Assembly: GCF_020055635.1 (NCBI RefSeq)
Contig: NZ_JAIPUT010000002.1
Coordinates: 124,001-188,000, forward strand
Length of the DNA: 64,000 nt
DNA from: Marivita sp.
GTDB lineage: Bacteria; Pseudomonadota; Alphaproteobacteria; Rhodobacterales; Rhodobacteraceae
Direction of reading: 5' to 3'
The notes beneath the pieces are model-generated. The model did not search any database and was not told where the DNA came from. It worked only from the letters and a program-made list of their open reading frames with translations. Both the position numbers and the translations under genes were made by a program. Positions 34,909 through 44,523 of the stretch are shown here, piece by piece (within the stretch, counting starts at the first letter, position 1; each line of letters starts with the position of its first letter).

Positions 34909-36441
34909 ATGACCTTGCCCGCTTTGACATATTCCGAAGACCAGGCTGCCGCGCATGACCGGGTGGCCGAGATGCTGCGCGCGGCGGGTGTCGATCTGGA
35001 GAACGGCCTCGTGTTGCCGCCGCGGGACGGCAAGGCCGACATCATGGCGATCACCGGCAAGGCCGGGTCGGGCAAGACGCTGCTGTTGGCCGAACTGTGC
35101 AAGGCATTGCAGGCTGCCGGGGTCGAGATCGTTTCGGGCGATTACGAGGGCCGGCGGCGCAAGGATCGGCGGACGCTGGCCGTGCTGGCACCGACCAACA
35201 AGGCGGCAAGCGTGTTGCGGATGCGGGGCGTGCCGGCAACCACCATTCACCGCATCATCTACACGCCGGTCTACGATCCGGAATACGAACGGATCGCCGA
35301 ATGGCTGATGGGCAACGATGACAAGCCCGAGGTCGAGGGCCTGACGGAAGAAGCCCTGGCGCGGGCGCAGCTGTCCTTCGAGGCGCACAAGTCGGTTCCT
35401 GCCGCCCTGGCGGCCGCCGGGCTTCGCGGATCGGATTTCATCACCGGCTGGAAGCGCCGCGAAGACCCGCTGGATATCGGCTTTGTCGATGAGGCGTCGA
35501 TGCTGGATGAGCGACAGGTCGCGGATCTGCGCGAGCTATTCCCGAACTTGCTGCTGTTCGGCGACCCGGCGCAGTTGGCGCCTGTGAACCAGTCCGGCAA
35601 GATGGTGTTCGAGACGCTGGAGCCCGAACAGGTGCTCAACCTGAACCGCATCCACCGGCAGGACGCGGACAATCCGATCCTTGACCTGGCGCATGCGCTG
35701 GCTGATCCGCAGCTGGATTTCCGGGGATTCGAGCAGATGGTCGAAGAGATTTCCCGCACCGATGACCGCGTGATCTGGGGCCAGCGCGTCGAGGTCGACC
35801 TGATGGCGCGGTCGCCGGTTCTGGTCTGGACCAACGCAACGCGCATCCGGCTGATCAATGCGTTCCGGTCCGTCCATGACGCGCCCGAGGATTCGCTTCT
35901 GGAGGGCGAGCCGCTGATCTGTGACGGGCTGGAATTGCCGTTGAAGCATCGCAAGAAACGGCTGGATCTGGAGGCGCGTGGCCTGATCAAGGGGGCGCAG
36001 GTGATCTATCTCGGGCCGGGGCGCAAGCCGGGCTTTTCGCGCCTGCACGTCATGGGGGCGGAAGACCCGCAAGTGTCGGCGGCATCCATCGTGAAGATCG
36101 AGAAACCGGGAGAGGAAGAGCCGTTCATCCCCTTTGCCGCGCGCATGGGCGCGACATTCCTGCACGGGGCCGCCGTGACGATCCACAAGGCGCAAGGGTC
36201 GCAATGGGACACGGTTCAGGTGTTCGCGCCCGACCTTGAAGTGGCGGCCCGCATGGGGCGGAGCGAGGCGGGCCAGCCGCTTTGGAAACGGCTGGCTTAC
36301 GTGGCGATCACGCGGGCTTCGACGCGGTTGCACTGGGTTGTCCGCAACCGTCTGTCGAAACCCACCGGACCTTTGCAGGTCGATGATCTGAGGGCCACGC
36401 CCGCGGCGCGGCTGGCGCTCGAGGTTGAAGCCGATTTCTAG
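34909..36441 (+). CDS. RecD/UvrD-like ATP-dependent DNA helicase
   Basis: The 510-residue superfamily 1 helicase has Walker A GKAGSGKT near residue 50, motif Ia LAPTNKAASVLRMRG, Walker B FVDEASMLD, motif III LFGDPAQLAPV, motif IV/V TIHKAQGSQWDTV and motif VI YVAITRAS. It resembles stand-alone RecD-like helicases of Alphaproteobacteria, not the RecBCD subunit, since no recB or recC is adjacent. The substrate is unknown. Its 3' end overlaps the convergent oxidoreductase gene by four bases. Confidence 0.85.
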   Translation: MTLPALTYSEDQAAAHDRVAEMLRAAGVDLENGLVLPPRDGKADIMAITGKAGSGKTLLLAELCKALQAAGVEIVSGDYEGRRRKDRRTLAVLAPTNKAASVLRMRGVPATTIHRIIYTPVYDPEYERIAEWLMGNDDKPEVEGLTEEALARAQLSFEAHKSVPAALAAAGLRGSDFITGWKRREDPLDIGFVDEASMLDERQVADLRELFPNLLLFGDPAQLAPVNQSGKMVFETLEPEQVLNLNRIHRQDADNPILDLAHALADPQLDFRGFEQMVEEISRTDDRVIWGQRVEVDLMARSPVLVWTNATRIRLINAFRSVHDAPEDSLLEGEPLICDGLELPLKHRKKRLDLEARGLIKGAQVIYLGPGRKPGFSRLHVMGAEDPQVSAASIVKIEKPGEEEPFIPFAARMGATFLHGAAVTIHKAQGSQWDTVQVFAPDLEVAARMGRSEAGQPLWKRLAYVAITRASTRLHWVVRNRLSKPTGPLQVDDLRATPAARLALEVEADF

Positions 36442-37457
36442 AGTTTGACGATTTGCTTGCCGGTGTTGCCGCCCTCGAGCATCGCGATAAACGCATCTGG
36501 AGCGTTTTCCAGACCTTCGGCCACGTCTTCCAGATGGACGATCTCTTGGGCCGCGACCTTGGGCGCGACATCCTTGAGGAAGGCCGGGTATTGATCCCAG
36601 TGGTCGAAGATGATGAAGCCCGACACCTCGAGCCGCTTGACCAGGATGTTGCGCCACATGGCGGGCAGCTGGTTGGTCTCGGCGATGTTCGATCCGCCAT
36701 ACCACCCGATCATGCCGCAGACCGGGATGCGGCCATGGACATTCATCAGCGGCATCACCGCCTCAAGCACCTTGCCGCCGACATTTTCCCAGTAGATGTC
36801 GACCCCGTCGGGCGCAGCCTCGGCAATCGCGGCGCGCAGGGATGTGGCGTCGTCATGGGCACGGTGGTCGATGGCGGCGTCAAAGCCGAAGGTTTCGGTT
36901 GCAAGGCGGCATTTCTCGGCCCCGCCCGCGATGGCGATGGTGCGCAGGCCACGCTGCTTGGCCAATTGGCCGACCATGGATCCGACCGGTCCGGTGGCGG
37001 CCGCCACGACCAGCGTTTCACCCGCCTTGGGTTTGCCGAAGCTGTGCAGGCCGACCCAGCCCGTCAGACCGGGCATGCCCAGAACACCCAGTGCCGTCGA
37101 GGGCGGAAGCGACGGGTCAAGCTTGCGCAGGTCGGAGCCGGGCAGGCAGGCGTGGCTGGCCCAGCCCGTCATGCCGGTCACGGTGTCCCCGGCCTCGAAG
37201 CCATCTGCGTTGCTTTGCAGGACACGTCCCACGCCCTGACCGGTCATGGTGGCCCCCAGGTCGACCGGGGGCGCATAGCTCTTGGCGTCATCCATGCGGC
37301 CGCGCATGTAGGGATCAAGCGACAGGTGTGTCACCTCGACCAGAACCTCGCCTTCGGCTGGGGTGGGAAGCGGGTCTTTTGCCAGCTTGAAGTCTTCCGG
37401 TACCGGCGCGCCCTCGGGGCGACGGGCCAGGGTGATGCGGGACATCGTGTCGGACAT
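36438..37457 (-). CDS. NADP-dependent oxidoreductase, zinc-free MDR family (prostaglandin/curcumin reductase type)
   Basis: The 339-residue protein has an N-terminal GroES-like domain (HLSLDPYMRGRM is the hallmark of this subgroup) and an NADP-binding Rossmann domain (VVAAATGPVGSMVGQLAKQRG). The C-terminal block RLEVSGFIIFDHWDQYP is also typical. Members reduce alpha,beta-unsaturated carbonyls; the physiological substrate is unknown. GAGGAAGAG precedes the ATG. It is divergent from the acyl-CoA synthetase gene. Confidence 0.88.
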   Translation of the reverse strand: MSDTMSRITLARRPEGAPVPEDFKLAKDPLPTPAEGEVLVEVTHLSLDPYMRGRMDDAKSYAPPVDLGATMTGQGVGRVLQSNADGFEAGDTVTGMTGWASHACLPGSDLRKLDPSLPPSTALGVLGMPGLTGWVGLHSFGKPKAGETLVVAAATGPVGSMVGQLAKQRGLRTIAIAGGAEKCRLATETFGFDAAIDHRAHDDATSLRAAIAEAAPDGVDIYWENVGGKVLEAVMPLMNVHGRIPVCGMIGWYGGSNIAETNQLPAMWRNILVKRLEVSGFIIFDHWDQYPAFLKDVAPKVAAQEIVHLEDVAEGLENAPDAFIAMLEGGNTGKQIVKL

Positions 37458-37548
37458 GAATTCTCTTCCTCACGGTTTGGGGTTGCGCCAAATTGGTCGG
37501 ATGACCAGTGTATCCGGAACGCACAGGCAGAAGGCAAGGGAGGGCCCG

Positions 37549-39180
37549 ATGCAAGGATTGATGATGAACCGCCCGTTGGCGGTGATAGACCTGCTTCGCT
37601 ATGCCGCCGAGATCCACAGCAACGAGGAAATCGTCTCTGTGCGGACAGAGGGCGATTTGCATCGGCAAGACTATGCCCGGACCTTCGAACGCACGGCGCA
37701 ACTGGCGCATGGGCTTGCGGCTTTGGGCATCGAGCCGGGAGACCGGGTCGCGACGCTGGCGTGGAACGGGTATCGGCATTTCGAATTGTATTACGCGATT
37801 TCCGGCATGGGGGCGGTGTGCCACACGATCAACCCGCGCCTGTCGGCTGAACAGATGCTGTTCATCCTCAATCATGCCGAAGACCGGGTGCTGTTTGTCG
37901 ATCTGACCTTTGTGCCGATCCTTGAGGCGTTGAAGGATCATTTGCCGGCCAATCTGAGGCTGGTGGTGATGACCGATGCCGCACATAGCCCCGAGTCGGC
38001 ATTGGACCTTGAATGCTATGAAGACCTGATCGCGCCGCATCCGACCGAGTACGACTGGCCCGATCTGCCCGAAGAGACCGCGGCGGGGCTGTGTTATACG
38101 TCCGGCACGACGGGCAACCCCAAGGGGTCGCTTTATTCGCATCGGTCCACCGTGCTGCATGCGCTGTTCATCGCGGTGACGCTGCCGCGATCCCTGCACG
38201 AAGGCGCGCGGCTCTTGCCGGTGGTGCCGATGTTCCACGTCAATTCCTGGGGCATGCCCTATGCCGCGCCCATCGTCGGCGCGTCGCTGATCATGCCGGG
38301 GGGCAAGCTGGATGGGCCGTCGCTGTATGACCTGATGGAAAGCGAAAACGTCACGGCAAGCTGGGGTGTGCCGACCGTCTGGCTGGGCCTGCGGGCCGAG
38401 ATCGAGGCGCGGGGCAAGCCGCCATCGGCACTGGATCAGGTGGTGATCGGTGGCTCTGCCGCGCCGCGCAGCATGATCGCGTTTTTCGAGACGCAGGGTG
38501 TCGATGTTTGCCACGCCTGGGGCATGACCGAGATGAGCCCGGTGGGCACGACCGGTCAGATCCCCAATTCGGACAGCGATGTGACGTTCGAGGATCGCGT
38601 GGCGCGCAAATCCCTTCAGGGCCGGCGGATTTTCGGCGTCGATCTCAAGATCGTCGACGAGGCGGGTCAGCGCTTGCCGCAGGATGGCAAGGCCGTCGGA
38701 GAGCTTTACGTGCGGGGCAATGCCGTGATCTCGGGGTATTTCAACGATGAGGCGGCGACCAAGGCGGCAATGGATTCCGAATGCTGGTTCGGGACCGGTG
38801 ATGTGGCGAGCATTTCCCCGAACGGCTATCTGAGCATTCAGGACCGGTCGAAGGACCTGATCAAGTCGGGTGGTGAATGGATCAGTTCGATTGATCTTGA
38901 AAACATCGCCATGTCCCATCCCGACGTGGCCAATTGCGCGGTGATCGCGATTGCGCATCCGAAATGGGACGAACGGCCGGTTCTTGTGGTTGTCCCGAAA
39001 GAGGGCTGCGAACCGACGTTGCAGGAGTTTCATGACCTGATGTCCGAGCATTTCGCCAAGTGGCAATTGCCGGATGACCTGGTGTTCATCGACGCCCTGC
39101 CGCTGACCGCGACCGGGAAGGTGTCAAAGCTGACCCTGCGCCGAAAATTCGCGGATTACGTGCTGCCGGATGTCCGCTGA
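37549..39180 (+). CDS. Medium/long-chain acyl-CoA synthetase (AMP-forming)
   Basis: The 543-residue adenylating enzyme has P-loop YTSGTTGNPKGSLYSHRS, the LPVVPMFHVNSWGMPY block, motif WGMTEMSPVGT, the hinge GYLSIQDRSKDLIKSGGEWIS and the catalytic lysine in TATGKVSKLTLR. It activates fatty acids to acyl-CoA. Substrate length cannot be read from sequence. The start MQGLMM has AGGG upstream; the frame is open 62 codons earlier, but that would overlap the divergent gene. A MaoC hydratase follows closely, suggesting a small fatty-acid operon. Confidence 0.9.
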   Translation: MQGLMMNRPLAVIDLLRYAAEIHSNEEIVSVRTEGDLHRQDYARTFERTAQLAHGLAALGIEPGDRVATLAWNGYRHFELYYAISGMGAVCHTINPRLSAEQMLFILNHAEDRVLFVDLTFVPILEALKDHLPANLRLVVMTDAAHSPESALDLECYEDLIAPHPTEYDWPDLPEETAAGLCYTSGTTGNPKGSLYSHRSTVLHALFIAVTLPRSLHEGARLLPVVPMFHVNSWGMPYAAPIVGASLIMPGGKLDGPSLYDLMESENVTASWGVPTVWLGLRAEIEARGKPPSALDQVVIGGSAAPRSMIAFFETQGVDVCHAWGMTEMSPVGTTGQIPNSDSDVTFEDRVARKSLQGRRIFGVDLKIVDEAGQRLPQDGKAVGELYVRGNAVISGYFNDEAATKAAMDSECWFGTGDVASISPNGYLSIQDRSKDLIKSGGEWISSIDLENIAMSHPDVANCAVIAIAHPKWDERPVLVVVPKEGCEPTLQEFHDLMSEHFAKWQLPDDLVFIDALPLTATGKVSKLTLRRKFADYVLPDVR

Positions 39181-39193
39181 GGGTTTGCGAAAC

Positions 39194-39610
39194 ATGCCGA
39201 CCAGCCTGTCGCGCTGGTATGAGATCGGGCAGGACCGGATCACCGGTTTTGCCGACGTGACCGAGGATTGGCAGTTCATCCACCTGGACGAAGACCGCAT
39301 GGCGCCGCAGGGCGGGACGATGGCGCATGGATTCCTCACGCTGTCGATGCTGTCGGCCATGGCCTACGACGTACAACCCGAAATTCCGGGTCTCCTGCAG
39401 GGGGTGAACTATGGGTTCGACCGCATCCGCTTTGTCAGCCCGGTGCGGGCAGGGCAGCGAATCCGCGGCCGGTTCAGCGTTGCCGACGTGGTCGAAAAGC
39501 CGGGGCGGCTTGACGTGACATGGGATGTCGTGGTGCAGGTCGACGGGGCTGACCGGCCGGCGCTTGTGGCGCAATGGATCAACATGTTCGAGGTCGGCAC
39601 CCCGGGCTAG
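39194..39610 (+). CDS. MaoC-like hydratase, single hotdog
   Basis: The 138-residue protein has the (R)-specific enoyl-CoA hydratase pattern: catalytic-type segment FADVTEDWQFIHLDEDRM with aspartate and histidine near residues 22-31, the GGTMAHGFLTLSML block and a hotdog core. GAGGG lies 10 bases before the chosen ATG. An ATG at 39170, overlapping the synthetase gene, is the alternative start. It probably handles an unsaturated acyl-CoA linked to the neighbouring synthetase. Confidence 0.8.
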   Translation: MPTSLSRWYEIGQDRITGFADVTEDWQFIHLDEDRMAPQGGTMAHGFLTLSMLSAMAYDVQPEIPGLLQGVNYGFDRIRFVSPVRAGQRIRGRFSVADVVEKPGRLDVTWDVVVQVDGADRPALVAQWINMFEVGTPG

Positions 39611-39621
39611 CTGGCAGATGA

Positions 39622-39718
39622 CTAGGACTTCATGGCGCTCAGAAGATCGAGCAGGCCCTTGCGGTCGTCGTCATCCGCATAGTCTTTTGCCGCCAGTCGG
39701 ATGTCATGGGGTGTTCAT
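39622..39718 (-). pseudogene. Possible frameshifted or remnant small gene upstream of rpe's 3' end
   Basis: A minus-strand frame of 30 codons encodes a coding-like segment (RLAAKDYADDDDRKGLLDLL, ending SAMKS and TAG) but has no start: TGA lies just upstream at 39715-39717. An ATG at 39716-39718 would join it after removal of a single base. This looks like a small gene with a 1-base shift or the tail of a lost gene. The rest of the 39611-39793 gap holds nothing I recognise. Confidence 0.3.
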
Positions 39719-39793
39719 GACATCACGATCTGTGATTTCAAACACGGGTTATCGAAAGCCACCGCTGCGAGGGCGTCTTGTGCGGAAACTGCG

Positions 39794-40474
39794 TTATCCG
39801 GCGGCGGTGCGGATCGCGCGGATGTTGTCGCCGTAAGGCGCGGGGTTTTGAACCGACCCGCCCTTGAACACGGCAGAGCCCGCCACCAGCACATCGGCGC
39901 CAGCAGCCACGACCAGCGGCGCGGTTGACGGATCGACACCGCCGTCGATCTCGATATGGACCTCGCGATCACCGATCATCTCGCGCAGTTCGGTGACCTT
40001 CTGGACGCAGGAGTGGATGAATTTCTGCCCGCCGAAGCCGGGGTTCACGGTCATCACGCAGATCAGGTCCACCATGTCGAGAAGCGGTGCGGCGGCCTCG
40101 GCGGGGGTGCCGGGGTTGAGCGCCAGACCGGCCTTGGCGCCGCTTGCGCGGATGGCTTGCAACGTGCGGTGGATATGAGGGCCGGCCTCGACATGGGCGG
40201 TGATGATGTCGGCGCCCGCATCGGCGAAGGCCTGGATATAGGGATCGACCGGCGCGACCATGAGATGCACGTCCATCACGGTCTTGATGTGCGGACGGAT
40301 CGCGGCACAGGTGGCCGGGCCGAAGGTGATGTTGGGCACGAAATGCCCGTCCATGACATCGACGTGAATCCAGTCCGCGCCCTGCGCCTCGACGGCCTCG
40401 ATCTCGGCGCCGAAATTGGCGAAGTCGGCCGAGAGGATCGACGGGGCGATTTTTACCGAACGGTCAAATGTCAT
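39794..40474 (-). CDS. rpe: Ribulose-phosphate 3-epimerase
   Basis: The 226-residue TIM barrel has APSILSADFANFG, metal-binding HVDVMDGHFVPNITFGP, VHLMV, MTVNPGFGGQKFI and IDGGVDPSTAP. It interconverts ribulose 5-phosphate and xylulose 5-phosphate. Length and all metal ligands look normal. It follows ghrA on the minus strand after 30 bases. Confidence 0.96.
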   Translation of the reverse strand: MTFDRSVKIAPSILSADFANFGAEIEAVEAQGADWIHVDVMDGHFVPNITFGPATCAAIRPHIKTVMDVHLMVAPVDPYIQAFADAGADIITAHVEAGPHIHRTLQAIRASGAKAGLALNPGTPAEAAAPLLDMVDLICVMTVNPGFGGQKFIHSCVQKVTELREMIGDREVHIEIDGGVDPSTAPLVVAAGADVLVAGSAVFKGGSVQNPAPYGDNIRAIRTAAG

Positions 40475-40504
40475 GAAAGCAGCTCCGGATTGTCTGAGGC
40501 CGAC

Positions 40505-41440
40505 TTAGTAGCCTGCGTCGCGATCCACAAGGTACAAGAACGGCTCGCCCGATTCTCCGCGCCGGATGTTTTCGACGATCACGCGCGCCGCGCTGGGCGC
40601 GCGGGTTTCGGACGCGATATGGGGTGTCACGGTGACCTTGGGATGTGCCCAGAAGGGATGATCCTGCGGCAAGGGTTCGGTGCGGAACACGTCGAGCGTG
40701 GCATGCGCGACCTGACCGCTGTCGAGAGCATCGACCAGCGCCGCATCGTCGATCAGCGGGCCGCGACCGGGATTGATGATGAACGCGCCCTTGGGCAGCA
40801 AGGCCAGGGTTTCGGCGTTCAGGGTGTTTTCGGTCTCGGGCGTGCTGGGCAGCAGCAGGATCAGGATCTGCGATTGCGTCAAGACCTGCCGCAAGCCGTC
40901 GGAACCGCTCTGGCAGGTGATCCCGTCGATCTTTTTCTGGCTGCGGGCCCAGCCGGATACCGGAAAGCCCAGGCGGTGCAGCGCCTGACCGCAGGCCGAC
41001 CCCAATTGCCCCAGCCCGAGGATGCCGACGGGCCGGTCCGACGCCACTGGCGGCGCATCCGGGATCCATGCGTGATCCGGGTTCACGATATGCGCATCCA
41101 TCCCGAGGTGATGGCGCAGGGTGTGACCGGTGACCCATTCCACCATGCCCTGCGTCAGCCCTTCGTCATCGACCATGCGGGCGTACGGCACTTTCAAGGT
41201 CGGGTTGTTCACCGCGTCCTCGACCCCGGCCCACAGGTTCAGGACCGCCTTGAGACGCGTGTAGGGGGTGAAATCCTGTACCGACGAATTCGGCGCGTAC
41301 ACGATGTAGTCCACGTCTTCGGGCGCCATGTCTGTGGCGAGGTGATACTCCAGCCCGGTCGCATCCAGCGCGCTGCGCAGGTGAGGTTCGTATTGCGCCC
41401 AACGGGTTTCGTTGGCGGCGAACAGGACATTGACGGTCAT
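40505..41440 (-). CDS. ghrA: Glyoxylate/hydroxypyruvate reductase A
   Basis: The 311-residue D-2-hydroxyacid dehydrogenase has the nucleotide motif GILGLGQLGSACGQAL, the catalytic arginine in NLWAGVEDAVNN context and NPGRGPLIDD, and the glutamate/histidine pair in DVFRTEPLPQDHPFW and VTPHIAS. It reduces glyoxylate to glycolate or hydroxypyruvate to glycerate with NADPH. Glyoxylate is also a product of the EMC pathway. It starts 3 bases after rodA ends, so it may be read through from the mre operon. Confidence 0.88.
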   Translation of the reverse strand: MTVNVLFAANETRWAQYEPHLRSALDATGLEYHLATDMAPEDVDYIVYAPNSSVQDFTPYTRLKAVLNLWAGVEDAVNNPTLKVPYARMVDDEGLTQGMVEWVTGHTLRHHLGMDAHIVNPDHAWIPDAPPVASDRPVGILGLGQLGSACGQALHRLGFPVSGWARSQKKIDGITCQSGSDGLRQVLTQSQILILLLPSTPETENTLNAETLALLPKGAFIINPGRGPLIDDAALVDALDSGQVAHATLDVFRTEPLPQDHPFWAHPKVTVTPHIASETRAPSAARVIVENIRRGESGEPFLYLVDRDAGY

Positions 41441-41443
41441 GGC

Positions 41444-42583
41444 TTACCTCGGACGGTGGATATGGGCGCTCTGTACCAAGCCGAAGGCCAGCATCAAGAC
41501 CAACATCGCCGACCCCCCATAACTGACCAGCGGCAGCGGAACCCCCACAACCGGCGCAAGGCCCATCACCATCGACATGTTGACGGCGAAATACAGAAAG
41601 AACGTGACGCCGATCCCCAGGATCAGAAGCGAGGAATAGCGGTCGCGGTTCTGCAGGGCGGCGACGATGCAGAAGATCAGGATCAGCACGTAGAGGATGA
41701 GCAGGGAAATCCCGCCGACAAAGCCGAATTCCTCGGCCAGTGTATTGAAGATGAAGTCGGTGTGTTTTTCCGGCAGGAAGTTCAGGCGCGACTGGGTGCC
41801 CTGCATGAAGCCACGCCCGGTCCAGCCCCCCGAGCCCATGGCGATCTTGGCCTGAGTGATGTGATAACCGGCCCCGAGAGGGTCGGAGCTGGGGTCAAGA
41901 AAGGTGTCGATGCGGCGGAACTGGTAATTCTTGAGCAGCTGCCATTCGGTGCCCCGGCTGAGAAAAATCGTATAGATGCCGGCCACGCCCGCGGTGAACA
42001 CGGTCGCGAAATAGGCCCAGTGAACCCCGGCGAGAAACATCATCAACCCGCCGCCCGCGACCAGAAGAATGGCCGTGCCAAGGTCGGGCTGCGTGAGCAC
42101 CAGGAACGTCGGCAGCAGGATGAGGAACACCGGCACCAGCACCCAGAAGGGATGCGAGGTCCGTTTCATCGGAAGCCAATCGTAATAGGCGGCCAGGACC
42201 ATCACCATTGCGACCTTCATCAGCTCGGACGGTTGCAGCCGCATGAAGCCAAGGTCGATCCAGCGCTGTGCGCCCATGCCCACCGATCCGAAGAACTCGA
42301 CCGCGACCAGCAGCGCGAGGGCGATCAGGTAGGCCATGACCGACATGTTGCGCCAGAACCAGATCGGGACCATCGCCGCCACGAACATGACCGCAAGACC
42401 CAGGCCGAAGCGTTTCATCTGGGGTTCGGCCCAGGGGCTGAGATTTCCGCCCGCCACCGAGTAGAGCATCAGGAAACCGACCCCTGCGATGGCCGAAAGC
42501 AGGACCACCAGGGGCCAGTTGATGAACAGCATCTTGCGCCAGCCCGCCGGGACGGTCTTGACGGTGTATTCAAGATAACTCAT
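41444..42583 (-). CDS. rodA: Rod-shape peptidoglycan glycosyltransferase RodA
   Basis: The 379-residue SEDS protein has about ten membrane helices and family motifs: the DLGTAILLVAGGGLMMF segment, the loop HTDFIFNTLAEEFGF and C-terminal PLVSYGGSAMLVLMLAFGLV. It polymerises glycan strands with PBP2 during elongation. Its start overlaps the PBP2 stop by four bases (ATGA), as the last gene of mreB-mreC-mreD-mrdA-rodA. Confidence 0.95.
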   Translation of the reverse strand: MSYLEYTVKTVPAGWRKMLFINWPLVVLLSAIAGVGFLMLYSVAGGNLSPWAEPQMKRFGLGLAVMFVAAMVPIWFWRNMSVMAYLIALALLVAVEFFGSVGMGAQRWIDLGFMRLQPSELMKVAMVMVLAAYYDWLPMKRTSHPFWVLVPVFLILLPTFLVLTQPDLGTAILLVAGGGLMMFLAGVHWAYFATVFTAGVAGIYTIFLSRGTEWQLLKNYQFRRIDTFLDPSSDPLGAGYHITQAKIAMGSGGWTGRGFMQGTQSRLNFLPEKHTDFIFNTLAEEFGFVGGISLLILYVLILIFCIVAALQNRDRYSSLLILGIGVTFFLYFAVNMSMVMGLAPVVGVPLPLVSYGGSAMLVLMLAFGLVQSAHIHRPR

Positions 42584-44523
42584 GCGCGGCTCCGACCATC
42601 CGGATCATTGGCCTGCATGACCTGTTGCAGGCGTTCCTGCTGACTGCGGATGCGTTCGCGGTCCTTGGAGGGGTACGCCTCGAGCGGCGGGTTGTCGCCG
42701 TAAAGCGCCTGCAAGGTTATATCGCGGGCGATGGGGGCCGCCGCGGACGAGCCGCCGCCGCCATGTTCGACAACCACCGACACCGCGATCCTGGGGGTCT
42801 CGTAGGGTGCATAATTCACAAAGAGCGCATGGTCGCGCCGGTTCCACGGCAGGTCCTCGTTGCGGGTGACGCCCCGCGCGCGCTCGGCGGCGGTGATGTT
42901 TCGGACCTGGCTGGTGCCGGTCTTGCCCGCCATGCGGACGGTTTCGTCGATGATGCGCGAGCCATACGCGGTGCCGCGGCGGTCGTTGCTGACCGCATAC
43001 ATCGCGCGGCGTATCTGGCGCAGATGGTTTTCGTTGAAGCCCAGATCCGTGCCGCCGGTCTCTGCCATCTCGGCGCTGCCGATCCTGCGGGTGAGGCGGG
43101 GCGTGACCTCTTTGCCGGTGGCCAGCCGGGCGGTCATCACGGCAAGCTGCAACGGAGAGCTGAGGACGAAGCCTTGGCCAATGGAGGCGTTTACCGTGTC
43201 GCCAATCACCCAGCCAGCCCCGCGTTCGCGTTCCTTCCATTCCTTGTTCGGAACAAGCCCTTCCGTGACGGCGGACATGCCGATGCTGAACGCCTGTCCC
43301 AGACCAAGCCGCCGGGCGGTGTCGGCGATGCGTTCGATGCCGACCGTCAGCGCGAGGTCGTAGAAATAGACGTCGCAGCTTTCGCGGAGCGCCTGTTCGA
43401 GGTTCATGTGGCCGTGGCCCGCACGTTTCCAGCAGTGGAACCTGCGACCGGCGACCTGCATATGGCCGGGGCACCAGACGGTTTCGTCCGGTGCGACGAC
43501 GCCTGCATCCAGAGCGGCCAGAACGGTGACCATCTTGAAGGTCGATCCGGGGGGATAGGCGTCCTGCACGGTCTTCGAGGCCAGCGGACGATGGTCGTTT
43601 TCCCTGAGTTCGCCGAAATCCGCGACCGAGATGCCACGCACGAATTTGTTCGGATCGTAGGACGGCGACGAGGCGATGCCCAGCAGATCGCCATTGGTGA
43701 CATCCATCACCACGACAGAGGCACTTTCTTCGCCCAGTCGGGCCTGGATGTAGCTTTGCAGCTTGCTGTCGACGGTCAGCTGCATGTCGGCGCCCGCGGT
43801 GCCTTCCTGGCGATCCAGTTCGCGCATGACGCGCCCGACCGCGTTCACCTCGACGCGTTTGGCACCGGCGCGACCGCGCAGCACCTCTTCGTGGCGGGCT
43901 TCGATCCCGACCTTGCCGATCTGGAACCGGGGGATGCGAAGGACCGGGTCGGGGGTTTCGTATCGCGACAGGTCGCGTTCGCTGACCGGGCCGACATAGC
44001 CCACCACATGCGCGAAGTCGCCCCGCCGCGGATAGATGCGCGACAGCCCGACCTCGGGGGTGACGCCGGGCAGGGCAGGGGCGTTCACCGCGACGCGGCT
44101 GATGTCTTCCCAGGTGACGCGTTCGGCTACGGTGACGGGCAGGAACGGCGCGCTGCGCTGCATTTCGCTCAGGGCGCGGTTCAGCTCGTCCTCGTCAAGC
44201 TCTACCAGGGCCGAAAGCCGTGCCACGACATCGTCCACATTGCCCGCGTCCTCGCGGACCATCGTGATCCGGTAGGACGGCTCATTGCCGGCGAGGATGA
44301 TTCCGTTGCGATCGAAAATCTGGCCGCGGGTCGGCGGGATCAGCCGGATGTTGATGCGATTCTCTTCGGCCAGCAGACGGAATTCATCGGCCTGATCGAC
44401 CTGGAGATGCCGCATTCGCAGGCCAAGCGCCCCGGCAAATGCCAGTTGCACGCCGCCAAGGATCACACCCCGGCGCGAGATCTTGCGGATGCTTTCCGCC
44501 GTGTCTTTTGGCGCTCGTCTCAT
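42580..44523 (-). CDS. mrdA: Penicillin-binding protein 2 (elongation transpeptidase)
   Basis: The 647-residue class B PBP has an N-terminal membrane helix (about 17-37), a pedestal domain (PTRGQIFDRNG near 65) and the transpeptidase motifs SXXK in GSTFKMVTV, SCD in RESCDVYFYD and KTG in MAGKTGTSQ. It cross-links peptidoglycan along the cell cylinder. The C-terminus has a short extension rich in Arg and Gln. It overlaps mreD and rodA by four bases each. Confidence 0.95.
   Translation of the reverse strand: MRRAPKDTAESIRKISRRGVILGGVQLAFAGALGLRMRHLQVDQADEFRLLAEENRINIRLIPPTRGQIFDRNGIILAGNEPSYRITMVREDAGNVDDVVARLSALVELDEDELNRALSEMQRSAPFLPVTVAERVTWEDISRVAVNAPALPGVTPEVGLSRIYPRRGDFAHVVGYVGPVSERDLSRYETPDPVLRIPRFQIGKVGIEARHEEVLRGRAGAKRVEVNAVGRVMRELDRQEGTAGADMQLTVDSKLQSYIQARLGEESASVVVMDVTNGDLLGIASSPSYDPNKFVRGISVADFGELRENDHRPLASKTVQDAYPPGSTFKMVTVLAALDAGVVAPDETVWCPGHMQVAGRRFHCWKRAGHGHMNLEQALRESCDVYFYDLALTVGIERIADTARRLGLGQAFSIGMSAVTEGLVPNKEWKERERGAGWVIGDTVNASIGQGFVLSSPLQLAVMTARLATGKEVTPRLTRRIGSAEMAETGGTDLGFNENHLRQIRRAMYAVSNDRRGTAYGSRIIDETVRMAGKTGTSQVRNITAAERARGVTRNEDLPWNRRDHALFVNYAPYETPRIAVSVVVEHGGGGSSAAAPIARDITLQALYGDNPPLEAYPSKDRERIRSQQERLQQVMQANDPDGRSRA

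Noticed and set aside
39956-42643. Open plus-strand frame of 895 codons opposite rpe, ghrA and rodA
   Set aside because: It runs through three recognisable genes on the other strand and has no motif of its own; the openness comes from GC-rich third positions.
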